Below are positions 21,223 through 28,537 of a stretch of 28,537 nt of DNA, in pieces; the stretch's first letter is position 1; each line of letters opens with the position of its first letter. A program made the translations under genes and the position numbers. The notes beneath the pieces were generated by a model, which ran no database searches, was not told the DNA's origin, and saw only the letters and a list, made by a program, of their open reading frames with translations. Source of the stretch: Stagnihabitans sp043738565 (GTDB taxonomy: Bacteria > Pseudomonadota > Alphaproteobacteria > Rhodobacterales > Rhodobacteraceae); assembly GCA_043738565.1 (NCBI GenBank), contig JAYUGA010000213.1, positions 1 to 28,537 on the forward strand. The letters are read 5' to 3'.

Positions 21223-23109
21223 ATGGGCAAGGCAGCGTTCAGCGCGGATGACGAAATCTTCGGCTTGCGGCTGGACCGCAGTGGCGGCGATCTGTGGCCG
21301 ATGCTGGAGGCGCTGTATGGCCGGCACCCGGATTTTGACAGCTTCCGCGAGGGCTTGCTGACGGCGCTGCGCAAGGGTTGGGCGACGCGGCCTGCGGATT
21401 TGAAGCGGCTGGATTTGAAGCGCGATCTGGAGCCGGACTGGTTCCAGCGGCCCGATATGGCGGGCTATGTGTTCTACATCGACCGCTTTGCCGGAACCTT
21501 GAAAGGGGTGCTGGACAAGCTGGATTACCTTGCGGATCTGGGCATCACCTATGTCCATTTCATGCCCTGCCTGAAACCACGACCGGGGGACAGCGACGGC
21601 GGCTATTCGGTGATGGATTACCGGGCGATCAACCCGGAATACGGGACGATGGCAGAGTTCGAGGAGGTGTCGGCGGCGCTCAGGGCGCGGGGAATATCGG
21701 TCTGCGTTGATCTGGTTTTGAACCATACCGCCAAGGAGCATGCCTGGGCGCAGGCGGCGGCCAAGGGCGATGCGCGGTATCAGGAGTACTACCTGATGTT
21801 CGACGACCCCGCCGAACCGCGCCGCTATGAGCGCACCTTGGTCGAGGTGTTTCCCGACAATGCGCCGGGCAATTTCACCGAATACCCGCATTTCGGCAAA
21901 TGGGTCTGGACCACGTTCAACGAACATCAGTGGGATCTGAACTGGACCAATCCGCAGGTGTTTCTGGAAATCGTCGAGATCATGCTGTATCTCGCCAACA
22001 AGGGCGTCGATGTGTTGCGGCTGGATGCGGTGGCCTTCATGTGGAAGCGGCTGGGCACAAGGTGCCAGTCGGAGCCCGAGGTCCATATGCTGTTGCAGGC
22101 CCTGCGCGCCTGTTGCCGGATCGCCTGCCCGGCGGTCATTCATCTGGAGGAGGCGATTGTCGCCCCGGCCGAGATGCTGCCCTATCTGGGGCGCGGCAAA
22201 CATGATGGCCGCGAAGGCAACCTCGCCTATCACAACAGCCTGATGGTGCAGTTCTGGGGGGCGCTGGCCACCCGCGACACCCGGTTGATGCGGCAGGTGC
22301 TGGCCAGCCATTTCCCCGAACGGCTGACCAATGCGACCTATGCGACCTATATCCGCTGCCATGACGATATCGGCTGGGCGATCACCGATGAGGATGCGGC
22401 GGCGCTGCAAATCTCGGGTGCGGCGCATCGCAATTTCCTGTCGAACTTTTATGAGGGCACCTTCCCCGGCACTTTCGCCCGTGGCGCGTTGTTTCAGGTG
22501 AACGCAGCGACCGGGGACAAGCGGATTTCGGGCAGCTTTGCCTCGCTGGCCGGGCTGGAGAAGGCGCTGGGCGAGGGCAACGCGAACGACGCCGATCTGG
22601 CGGTGCAGCGGATTTTGCTGGGCCATGCGCTGATCGCCGGGTTTGGCGGCATACCGCTGATCTATATGGGCGACGAGTTGGCGATGCTGAATGATCACGG
22701 CTATCTGGATGTGCCCGAGCATGCCCATGACAGCCGCTGGATTCATCGGCCCCGGATGGATTGGCATGCTGCCGCCTATCGGCATTCGGATGACGGGGCC
22801 GGCGGCCAGGTGTTTCGCGGGGTGAAGGAGATTCTGGCGCGCAGGCGGGCGACCCCTGCCCTGCACGCGGGCTATCCGGTGCAGGTTGTGGCTGCGGGGT
22901 TGCCGGGGTTGTTTGCCTTTGTCCGCCAGTCGCCGGCCGGGGCGCTGCTGGGCCTGTTCAACATGACCGAGCATTGGCTGAACCTGCCCGAGGCGCAGGC
23001 GCGGGGCTGGGGGATCACCCAGATGCACGACGCTTTGTCGGACAGCCCGGTGACGGCGCATCACGGGCAGATTGCGCTGCCGCCTTATGCGAGGGTGTGG
23101 CTGATGTGA
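21223..23109 (+). CDS. Amylosucrase-type GH13 alpha-glucan synthase
   Basis: A 628-residue GH13 protein closely following Neisseria amylosucrase, which uses sucrose to build an alpha-1,4-glucan and releases fructose. Shared blocks are DGGYSVMDYRAINPEYGT, VDLVLNHTAKEH, FPDNAPGNFTEYP, WVWTTFNEHQWDLNWTNP, nucleophile D268 (VLRLDAVAFMWK), acid/base E310 (HLEEAIV), transition-state D381 (RCHDDIGW), ARGALFQVN and IYMGDELAMLND. The N-terminal helical domain (about 1-85) and the C-terminal beta domain are present; no signal peptide. Start by GGGGAGGCGGAC. No sucrose uptake or fructokinase gene adjoins it. A sucrose hydrolase is the main alternative. Confidence 0.87.
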   Translation: MGKAAFSADDEIFGLRLDRSGGDLWPMLEALYGRHPDFDSFREGLLTALRKGWATRPADLKRLDLKRDLEPDWFQRPDMAGYVFYIDRFAGTLKGVLDKLDYLADLGITYVHFMPCLKPRPGDSDGGYSVMDYRAINPEYGTMAEFEEVSAALRARGISVCVDLVLNHTAKEHAWAQAAAKGDARYQEYYLMFDDPAEPRRYERTLVEVFPDNAPGNFTEYPHFGKWVWTTFNEHQWDLNWTNPQVFLEIVEIMLYLANKGVDVLRLDAVAFMWKRLGTRCQSEPEVHMLLQALRACCRIACPAVIHLEEAIVAPAEMLPYLGRGKHDGREGNLAYHNSLMVQFWGALATRDTRLMRQVLASHFPERLTNATYATYIRCHDDIGWAITDEDAAALQISGAAHRNFLSNFYEGTFPGTFARGALFQVNAATGDKRISGSFASLAGLEKALGEGNANDADLAVQRILLGHALIAGFGGIPLIYMGDELAMLNDHGYLDVPEHAHDSRWIHRPRMDWHAAAYRHSDDGAGGQVFRGVKEILARRRATPALHAGYPVQVVAAGLPGLFAFVRQSPAGALLGLFNMTEHWLNLPEAQARGWGITQMHDALSDSPVTAHHGQIALPPYARVWLM

Positions 23110-23112
23110 GGT

Positions 23113-23126
23113 TTTCACGCGTGAAA
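23113..23126. promoter_or_regulatory. 14-bp perfect palindrome after the amylosucrase gene
   Basis: TTTCACGCGTGAAA is a perfect palindrome starting 4 bp after the amylosucrase stop, and a T-rich stretch (TTTTTT at 23133-23138) follows. It could fold as a short hairpin terminator or serve as a repressor site. The gap 23110-23217 holds nothing else clear. Confidence 0.35.
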
Positions 23127-23217
23127 CGTAGATTTTTTCGTTTTATATCAGCCTGTTGAAGATTTTCATTTCCGTGTGGAAGGGTTTTGAGGGGATGGGG
23201 CGCCATGAATGCGCACC

Positions 23218-23871
23218 CTACGCGGTGTTGCGTTCGCCAAAGATGGCGGAACCGATGCGGATGTGGGTGGCTCCGGCGGCGATCGCGGCCTCGAAGTCGC
23301 TGCTCATGCCCATCGACAGGCCGGACAGGCCGTTGTGGGCGGCCATGCCGGCCAGCATCTGGAAATGTGGTTGCGGGTCGCAGGCCTCGGGCGGGATGCA
23401 CATCAAACCGAAGGGGGCGAGGTCCATCGCGCGGCAGCGGCGCAGGAAGGCGTCCAGCGCCTCGGGCAGCACCCCGGCTTTTTGCGGTTCCGACCCGGTG
23501 TTGACCTGGACGAATAGCTGCGGGCAGGTGCCGCGAGTTTGCGCCAGTCGCGCCAGTTTGTCAGCGAGTGAGGCACGGTCAAGGGTGTGGATGGCGTCGA
23601 ACATCTCGACCGCTTGTCTGGCCTTGTTGGTCTGCAAGGGGCCGATCATATGGACCTCCAGTGCGCCGAAACTTTCCCGCCAGGCCGGCCATTTCGCCGC
23701 CGCCTCTTGCACGTAGTTTTCGCCAAACACCCGCTGACCCTGTTCCAGCACGGCCAGCACCCGCGCCGCTGGCTGCACCTTGGATACCGCGATCAGCGTG
23801 ACCGAGCCGGAAGCGCGGCCTGCGGCAAGTTCGGCGGCGGCCAGACGTTGGCGAATTTCGGGAAGTGACAT
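23218..23871 (-). CDS. YggS family PLP-binding protein
   Basis: A 217-residue PLP homeostasis protein (YggS/PROSC/YBL036C family) with a single alanine-racemase-like TIM barrel and no second domain. PLP lysine K31 is in TLIAVSKVQP; other family blocks are GENYVQEAAAKW, VHMIGPLQTNKARQAVEMF, the strand LFVQVNTGSEPQKAGV, GLMCIPP, LSMGMSSDFEAAIAAGATHIRIGSAIFG. The ATG at 23871 has a GGAGC ribosome-binding site; the open frame upstream runs into the porin terminator. The protein controls free PLP and amino acid balance and has no known enzymatic activity. It follows the porin gene on the same strand but is separated by a terminator. Confidence 0.93.
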   Translation of the reverse strand: MSLPEIRQRLAAAELAAGRASGSVTLIAVSKVQPAARVLAVLEQGQRVFGENYVQEAAAKWPAWRESFGALEVHMIGPLQTNKARQAVEMFDAIHTLDRASLADKLARLAQTRGTCPQLFVQVNTGSEPQKAGVLPEALDAFLRRCRAMDLAPFGLMCIPPEACDPQPHFQMLAGMAAHNGLSGLSMGMSSDFEAAIAAGATHIRIGSAIFGERNTA

Positions 23872-23914
23872 GCTTTGCTCCAGCCCAGGGACCGCAGATG
23901 GGCACGGCAGCGCC

Positions 23915-23948
23915 AAAAAGAAAAGAGCGGGCGCAGGGCCCGCTCTTT
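23915..23948 (-). terminator. Strong Rho-independent terminator of the porin gene
   Basis: AAAGAGCGGGC and GCCCGCTCTTT form a perfect 11-bp stem with a 5-base loop (23922-23948). On the minus strand it is followed by TCTTTTT (23921-23915). It starts 22 bp after the porin stop. Confidence 0.92.
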
Positions 23949-23969
23949 CCGCCATCGAATCCGGTTGGA

Positions 23970-24836
23970 TCAGAAGGACATCTTCACGCCGAAGTCGGCG
24001 AGCGTGTTGGTGCCGTCGTCCATTACGGCGCCCACAACCGAAGCGCCGCCGCCGAGGTCATAGGAAGCGCCGAGGCCCATCGCCTTGGTGCCAAGGGTCG
24101 CGTGATCGGTGTAGAACGCGGTCACTGTCAGAGCCGGGTTCACGGCGTAATCCAGCGAGGCGGCCCACTCGGTTTTGGAACCGGCAAGGCTGTTCTTGGC
24201 AGCTTTCAGTTTCACGGTCGCCGCGCCGAAGGTCGCGCCGACTTTCGCCGAGATCTGGTTGTCGCCGGTGACGGTTTCGTAACCCACGGCGACGGTGTAG
24301 GCACCGGCCACATACTTGACAGCGACCGAGTTCTTGTCGAAGAAGGCAGGCGCGGTGGTCTGGCTGGTGCCCAGAGCAACGCTGAGGTTGCCCGAGGTGT
24401 AGTCGTAACGCACGGCGGTCGCGGTGCCACCAAGGAAGTTGATGTTGCCGGCGGTACCGTTGTCGCTCAGATCCGTGTAGCCGATGAGCGAAACTTGGCC
24501 GACCAGTTCGTCAGCCGCGCCGCCAGCCACGTCGCCCATCGTCAGTTTGCCGAACGAGCCGGAAACGAACACGGTCGAGTCGCCGTTGGTGGTGCCGCCC
24601 GAACCCAGACCGGCGTTGTTGCCGGCGAACTGGTCAGCGCGCATCGAAGCGCCGAACGACAGGCCGCCATCAGTGGTGCCGGTTGCGTCGAACACGATGC
24701 GAACGCGCGAGCTGAACACGGTGTCGGTGCCGTCACTCACGAGACCCATGCGGGCCGAGCCGGAGATTTTGACTTCGGCGGAAGCATAGCCGACGGTCAT
24801 CGCCAGCATCGTGGTAGCAAGAAGAATCTTTTTCAT
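23970..24836 (-). CDS. Outer-membrane porin (Rhodobacter type)
   Basis: A 288-residue outer-membrane beta-barrel. MKKILLATTMLAMTVGYASA is a clear signal peptide, with the mature protein starting EVKISGSARMGL, as in Rhodobacter porins (Porin_4 type). The rest alternates hydrophobic and polar residues with Gly/Asp/Thr-rich turns and ends in the aromatic C-terminal signal DFGVKMSF needed for barrel assembly. The ATG at 24836 has a good ribosome-binding site (GAGGGAAACT). Codon use is strongly biased to C-ending codons, as expected for an abundant protein, and a strong terminator follows. It would form a general diffusion pore for small solutes. Confidence 0.92.
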   Translation of the reverse strand: MKKILLATTMLAMTVGYASAEVKISGSARMGLVSDGTDTVFSSRVRIVFDATGTTDGGLSFGASMRADQFAGNNAGLGSGGTTNGDSTVFVSGSFGKLTMGDVAGGAADELVGQVSLIGYTDLSDNGTAGNINFLGGTATAVRYDYTSGNLSVALGTSQTTAPAFFDKNSVAVKYVAGAYTVAVGYETVTGDNQISAKVGATFGAATVKLKAAKNSLAGSKTEWAASLDYAVNPALTVTAFYTDHATLGTKAMGLGASYDLGGGASVVGAVMDDGTNTLADFGVKMSF

Positions 24837-25243
24837 AGTTTCCCTCGTTGTCTCATCTAGGGTGTGGCCCAACTCAGGCGAATCCGAACTGGGTATGGCC
24901 TTGTTTCCTCTGTCACGGCGGTGATTGCAACGCGCAGCACAGGTCGGGCGGGCTATCGCAAATTCATTGGTGCAGCTTTGCCACAGTTCTGCCGCGGTCC
25001 CGCCCCCCCGAAAGGACGCATCCGCGGATCAGGCAGGATTGCGGTCGCGACGGGCCAACAGGGAGTGTGGTGCCCCCGAATTCCGACCAATCGGTTCGGC
25101 CGCAAATCCGGCGCAGACCGGCGCGGCCCGGGGTGAATCGCAGAGCGGCTCGGGCTGCGCTGCGGGGAAAAGCCTTGGCACGCCCCAAGCAGTCCGCTAG
25201 ACAGCGGCTAGGGAAACTGGGGCTAGGGAAACTGGGGGTTCGG
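24837..25243. other. 407-bp divergent intergenic region
   Basis: No gene is supported here between the divergent porin and DUF3576 genes. The frame upstream of DUF3576 is open, but its translation has no family likeness and would bury the lipoprotein signal. Visible elements are a 10-bp palindrome ATCCGCGGAT (25020-25029), a nested inverted repeat at 25076-25099 (CCGAA/TTCGG around CCGA/TCGG), and the tandem repeat at 25206-25235. Promoters for both genes must lie here, but no confident -35/-10 pair was found. Confidence 0.6.
25206..25235 (+). repeat. Perfect 15-bp tandem duplication
   Basis: GGCTAGGGAAACTGG occurs twice in direct succession (25206-25220 and 25221-25235), ending 8 bp before the DUF3576 start codon. 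The unit is purine-rich, so duplication alters the region just ahead of the ribosome-binding site. Confidence 0.85.
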
Positions 25244-25789
25244 ATGACCACTCGCCGCCGTATGGACATAGTGCTGGCTTTGGGGCTGGTGACAGCTTTG
25301 GCGGGTTGTGGCGGAGGAAACGCCAACGGTGGCAAGGGGTTGTTCGGTTTGGGCGGCGGGCGTGCCGCCACGGTAGACAGCCGCGCCGCCAATGAGGCGC
25401 AGACTGCGGCGATTGCCCATGCCTCGGGTGCCGACAAGCCGCGCTCGACCATCTGGGACATTTTCCGCAAGCAGGACGACCCCAACACGGTGGTCAAGGT
25501 CAACAAATACATCTGGAATGCCGCGCTGGATGTGCTGAATTTCCTGCCCGTTGAATCGGTCGATCCGTTCACCGGGGTGATTGTGACCGGCTATGGTGTG
25601 CCGCCCGGCGGTGGCCGTGCCTACCGCGCCACCATCTATGTGCAGGACCCGGCGCTGGACGCCCGCTCGCTGAAGCTGGCGATGCAGGGCAAGGGCGGCG
25701 GTGCGGTGGCACCGGAAACCGTTCGCGCCATCGAGGACGCGATTCTGTCGCGGGCGCGGCAGTTGAGAATCGCCGACGGCAAGCTGTAG
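25244..25789 (+). CDS. DUF3576 lipoprotein
   Basis: A 181-residue lipoprotein: the N-terminus MTTRRRMDIVLALGLVTALAGC has basic residues, a hydrophobic helix and a lipobox with C22 as the lipidated residue. A Gly-rich linker (GGGNANGGKGLFGLGGG) precedes the DUF3576 domain, recognised by STIWDIF, VNKYIWNAALDVLNFLPVESVDPFTGVIVT and YRATIYVQDPALDARSL. The ATG at 25244 keeps the signal intact and follows a GGGGG stretch; M7 is an alternative start. The function of the domain is unknown. It precedes leuS and lptE, an order I recall from related genomes, which together with lipidation suggests a cell-envelope role. Confidence 0.88.
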   Translation: MTTRRRMDIVLALGLVTALAGCGGGNANGGKGLFGLGGGRAATVDSRAANEAQTAAIAHASGADKPRSTIWDIFRKQDDPNTVVKVNKYIWNAALDVLNFLPVESVDPFTGVIVTGYGVPPGGGRAYRATIYVQDPALDARSLKLAMQGKGGGAVAPETVRAIEDAILSRARQLRIADGKL

Positions 25790-25878
25790 GCGGCTATTTC
25801 GGGGCGGATGCCGGGTTGGACTGGACCTTGGGGCAGGGTCGGGTTACTTCCGCGCGTCAGTGGAAGAAGAGGCCCTAC

Positions 25879-28479
25879 ATGTCGCGCTATGAACCTGCGG
25901 TGATCGAAGCGAAATGGCAGCGGGCCTGGGATGCGGCGGGCGTTTTCACGGCACGGCACGATCCTTTGAAGCCGAAGTATTATGTGCTGGAGATGTTCCC
26001 CTATCCGTCAGGCCGCATCCATATGGGGCACGTGCGGAACTACACGATGGGCGACGTGGTGGCGCGCTATAAGGCGGCGCAGGGGTTTTCCGTGCTGCAT
26101 CCGATGGGCTGGGATGCGTTCGGGATGCCGGCCGAGAATGCGGCGATGGAGCGGGGCGGCCATCCGAAGGATTGGACCTATGGCAACATCGCCGACATGA
26201 AGGCGCAGATGAAGCCTTTGGGTCTGTCGATTGACTGGAGCCGGGAGTTTGCGACCTGCGACCCGGAGTATTACGGTCAGCAGCAGGCGATGTTTCTGGA
26301 CATGATGGCGGCGGGGTTGGTTTACCGCAAGGCGGCGGTGGTCAACTGGGACCCGGTCGATATGACCGTGCTGGCCAATGAACAGGTGATTGACGGGCGC
26401 GGCTGGCGGTCGAATGCGCTGGTGGAGCGGCGGGAGCTGACGCAGTGGTTTTTCAGGATCTCGGAGTATTCGGGCGAATTGCTGGCGGCGCTGGACGGGT
26501 TGCAGGACTGGCCCGAGAAGGTGCGGCTGATGCAGGCGAACTGGATCGGGCAGTCGCGCGGGTTGCAGTTCGGGTTTGAGACGGTGGCGGCGCCTGCGGG
26601 GTTCGAGCGGATCGAGGTGTATACGACAAGGCCGGATACCTTGCTGGGGGCGAGTTTCGCGGCGATCAGCCCGGATCATCCTTTGGCCAAGGCGCTGGAG
26701 GCTGCGGACCCGAAGGTGGCGGCGTTTGTGGCGGAGTGTCGGCGGGGCGGAACCTCGGCTGCGGTGCTGGAGACGGCGGAGAAGCTGGGGCTGGATACCG
26801 GGGTGCGGGTGAAGCATCCTTTGGATTCCGGTTGGGAGTTGCCGGTCTACATCGCCAACTTTGTGCTGATGGACTACGGCACCGGGGCAATCTTTGGCTG
26901 CCCGGCGCATGACGCGCGGGACTTCGAGTTTGCGACGAAATATGGGCTGCCGATTGAGGCGGTGTTCGTGGCGGAGGGTGAGGCCCTGCCCTACGTCCCG
27001 ATGAAGTCGGAGAAGGTCCGCTATGTGCGGGGCATTGCCGGGGCCGAGGTGCAGACGGGCGAAGATGCGGTAGCGGCGGCGATTGCGGAATGTGAGGCGC
27101 GGGGGATTGGCCGGGGTGTGACCAACTACCGGCTGCGCGACTGGGGGATTTCGCGGCAGCGCTATTGGGGCTGTCCTATTCCGGTGGTGCATTGTGCCGA
27201 ATGCGGCGTGGTGCCCGAGAAGAAAGCGAACCTGCCGATCGAGCTGCCCTATGACGTGAAATTCGACATTCCGGGCAATCCCCTGGACCGCCATCCGACC
27301 TGGCGCGATGTGGCTTGCCCGCAGTGCGGTGCGGCGGCGCGGCGGGAGACGGACACGATGGATACGTTCGTCGATTCGTCGTGGTATTTCGCGCGGTTTA
27401 CCGCGCCGCATGCTGTGACGCCGACGGTGATGGAGGAAGCCGCCTATTGGATGAATGTCGACCAGTATATCGGCGGGGTCGAGCATGCGATCCTGCACCT
27501 GCTGTATAGCCGGTTCTTCGCGCGGGCGATGAACAAGACCGGGCATTTGCCGGTGAAGGCGATTGAGCCGTTCAATGCGCTGTTCACCCAGGGCATGGTG
27601 ACGCATGAGATTTATGCCACGGATGAGAATGTCCCAATTTCGAATTCGGCAGTCATCTCGATTAACAACGAGCCTTTTCAGGCGATTACACAGAAGAGGC
27701 GCAAGTACCACCTCCCGGAAGATGTAGACCTCGAATCGAAAACCCTCAAAGCAACGGGCGAACCGGTTGAAGTCATCCCCTCTGCCAAGATGTCCAAATC
27801 CAAGAAGAACGTCGTCGACCCGGTGAACATCATCGCGGCGTTCGGGGCGGATACCGCGCGTTGGTTCGTGATGTCGGACAGCCCACCCGAGCGCGATGTG
27901 GAATGGACGGCTTCTGGGGCAGAGGCGACCTACAAGCATCTGTCGCGGCTGTGGACCTTGTGCGGCCGGATTGGCGATATGCCTGCGGACCACAGGGGCG
28001 CAGATGATCAGGCGTTGCAGCGGGCGACGGCGCGGGCGGTGCAGGAGGTGACGCAGGGGATCGAAGGCTTTGCCTTCAACAAGGCCATCGCCAAGCTGTA
28101 TGAATTCACGAATATTCTGGCCAAGGCCGATGGCTCGACTGCGGCGATGAAGCAGGCGATCCGCACGCTGGCGCAACTGATGTGCCCGATGACACCGCAT
28201 ATCGCGGAGAGCATCTGGAGCTTTCAGGGCGGCGCGGGCCTGTGTGCGCAGGCGGCCTGGCCACTGGCGGACCCTGCCCTGCTGATTGACCATACCGTGA
28301 CCCTGCCCATCCAGATCAACGGCAAGCGGCGGGCGGAAATCTGCGTGCCGAAGGATATGGATGCTGCCGAGGTTGAAAAACTGGCGCTGGCGCATGAGGA
28401 TGTGATCAGGTTTCTGGCCGGGCAACCGGTCAGGAAATTCATCGTGGTTCCGGGGCGCATCATCAATGTTGTTGTCTAG
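25879..28479 (+). CDS. leuS: Leucyl-tRNA synthetase
   Basis: An 866-residue class I aminoacyl-tRNA synthetase charging tRNA-Leu. HMGH (residues 48-51) is the HIGH signature and KMSKS is at 637-641. The CP1 editing domain is intact, with YTTRPDTLLGASF and GTGAIFGCPAHDARDFEFA. Zinc-type cysteine pairs (CAECG, CPQCG), the tryptophan-rich DTFVDSSWYFARF, and the C-terminal anticodon-binding domain follow. The start at 25879 has GAAGAGG as ribosome-binding site. A stretch just before KMSKS (about 27617-27790) is visibly poorer in GC and carries an unusual Asn/Lys/Ser-rich insert, but the frame is intact. The last 14 bases overlap lptE. Confidence 0.97.
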   Translation: MSRYEPAVIEAKWQRAWDAAGVFTARHDPLKPKYYVLEMFPYPSGRIHMGHVRNYTMGDVVARYKAAQGFSVLHPMGWDAFGMPAENAAMERGGHPKDWTYGNIADMKAQMKPLGLSIDWSREFATCDPEYYGQQQAMFLDMMAAGLVYRKAAVVNWDPVDMTVLANEQVIDGRGWRSNALVERRELTQWFFRISEYSGELLAALDGLQDWPEKVRLMQANWIGQSRGLQFGFETVAAPAGFERIEVYTTRPDTLLGASFAAISPDHPLAKALEAADPKVAAFVAECRRGGTSAAVLETAEKLGLDTGVRVKHPLDSGWELPVYIANFVLMDYGTGAIFGCPAHDARDFEFATKYGLPIEAVFVAEGEALPYVPMKSEKVRYVRGIAGAEVQTGEDAVAAAIAECEARGIGRGVTNYRLRDWGISRQRYWGCPIPVVHCAECGVVPEKKANLPIELPYDVKFDIPGNPLDRHPTWRDVACPQCGAAARRETDTMDTFVDSSWYFARFTAPHAVTPTVMEEAAYWMNVDQYIGGVEHAILHLLYSRFFARAMNKTGHLPVKAIEPFNALFTQGMVTHEIYATDENVPISNSAVISINNEPFQAITQKRRKYHLPEDVDLESKTLKATGEPVEVIPSAKMSKSKKNVVDPVNIIAAFGADTARWFVMSDSPPERDVEWTASGAEATYKHLSRLWTLCGRIGDMPADHRGADDQALQRATARAVQEVTQGIEGFAFNKAIAKLYEFTNILAKADGSTAAMKQAIRTLAQLMCPMTPHIAESIWSFQGGAGLCAQAAWPLADPALLIDHTVTLPIQINGKRRAEICVPKDMDAAEVEKLALAHEDVIRFLAGQPVRKFIVVPGRIINVVV

Positions 28480-28537
28480 TCGCCGTTCTGTTCTGGCTTT
28501 GCTCGCCTTGTCGGCCTGCGGGTTCACCCCGGCGTTC
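28466..28537 (+). CDS. lptE: LPS-assembly lipoprotein LptE, 3' end missing
   Basis: The ATG at 28466 lies inside the end of leuS in another frame. The 24 residues visible form a lipoprotein signal (MLLSSRRSVLALLALSAC) with lipobox LSAC followed by GFTPAF, characteristic of the LptE family in Rhodobacterales, where the gene follows leuS. LptE sits in the outer membrane with LptD and guides LPS insertion. The gene runs off the window. Confidence 0.8.
   Translation, partial: MLLSSRRSVLALLALSACGFTPAF

Noticed and set aside
21019..23118. Long minus-strand open frame opposite the amylosucrase gene
   Set aside because: The translation has no domain likeness and is biased to Arg, Gln and His, while the plus strand is a complete GH13 enzyme.
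24848..25243. N-terminal extension of the DUF3576 gene from further upstream
   Set aside because: It would bury the lipoprotein signal peptide and has no recognisable sequence.
26008..28527. Very long minus-strand open frame opposite leuS
   Set aside because: leuS matches a known family along its whole length. The opposite frame is a His/Arg/Pro-rich artefact of high GC content.

Overview
The window is GC-rich, densely packed and reads as chromosome of an alphaproteobacterium in the order Rhodobacterales (Rhodobacter/Paracoccus relatives). This rests on gene content and order recalled from that group: a TauE/TIGR02186 pair, two MerR regulators before a DmdC-like acyl-CoA dehydrogenase, YbjN next to proC, an orphan CenR-type response regulator, a Hint_2 protein, a Rhodobacter-type porin, and DUF3576-leuS-lptE. 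No rRNA, tRNA, CRISPR array or insertion sequence was seen.

Layout. 1-1612: a 5'-truncated TauE/SafE permease overlapping a TIGR02186 membrane protein. 1663-2603 (minus): two overlapping PaaI-type thioesterases. 2716-11174 (plus): a first MerR gene, then a MerR-led beta-oxidation cluster: acyl-CoA dehydrogenase, 70-aa ribbon-helix-helix-like protein, glutathione S-transferase, thiolase, two tandem cupins, an NTF2-like protein, and the fused hydratase/3-hydroxyacyl-CoA dehydrogenase. A perfect 16-bp palindrome before the second MerR gene is a likely operator. 11195-15199 (minus): a Hint-fold protein lacking its self-splicing residues, a sulfotransferase, then a tight operon of ybjN, proC, a CsaA-like tRNA-binding protein and a 2-hydroxyacid dehydrogenase. 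15365-16189 (minus): a RES/Xre toxin-antitoxin pair with codon use unlike its surroundings. 16450-17238 (minus): exodeoxyribonuclease III.

17336-18558 (plus): an MFS transporter whose first 38 codons are in a different frame from the rest. 18566-19436 (minus): cenR, followed by a possible small RNA with a CUCCC loop and a good terminator. 19585-23109 (plus): GTP cyclohydrolase II with a RibB-like N-terminal extension, an overlapping L,D-transpeptidase-fold protein and an amylosucrase. 23218-24836 (minus): a YggS protein and a porin with a strong terminator. 25244 to the end (plus): a DUF3576 lipoprotein, leuS and the start of lptE.

The main functional unit covers one round of acyl-CoA beta-oxidation (dehydrogenation, hydration, second oxidation, thiolysis), with thioesterases and MerR regulators beside it and several genes of unknown role inside it. 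No complete novel system can be claimed from sequence alone. The best leads are the cupin/cupin/NTF2 block within the beta-oxidation operon, the candidate small RNA after cenR, the RES toxin with an altered GGRWN motif, and the frameshifted transporter.
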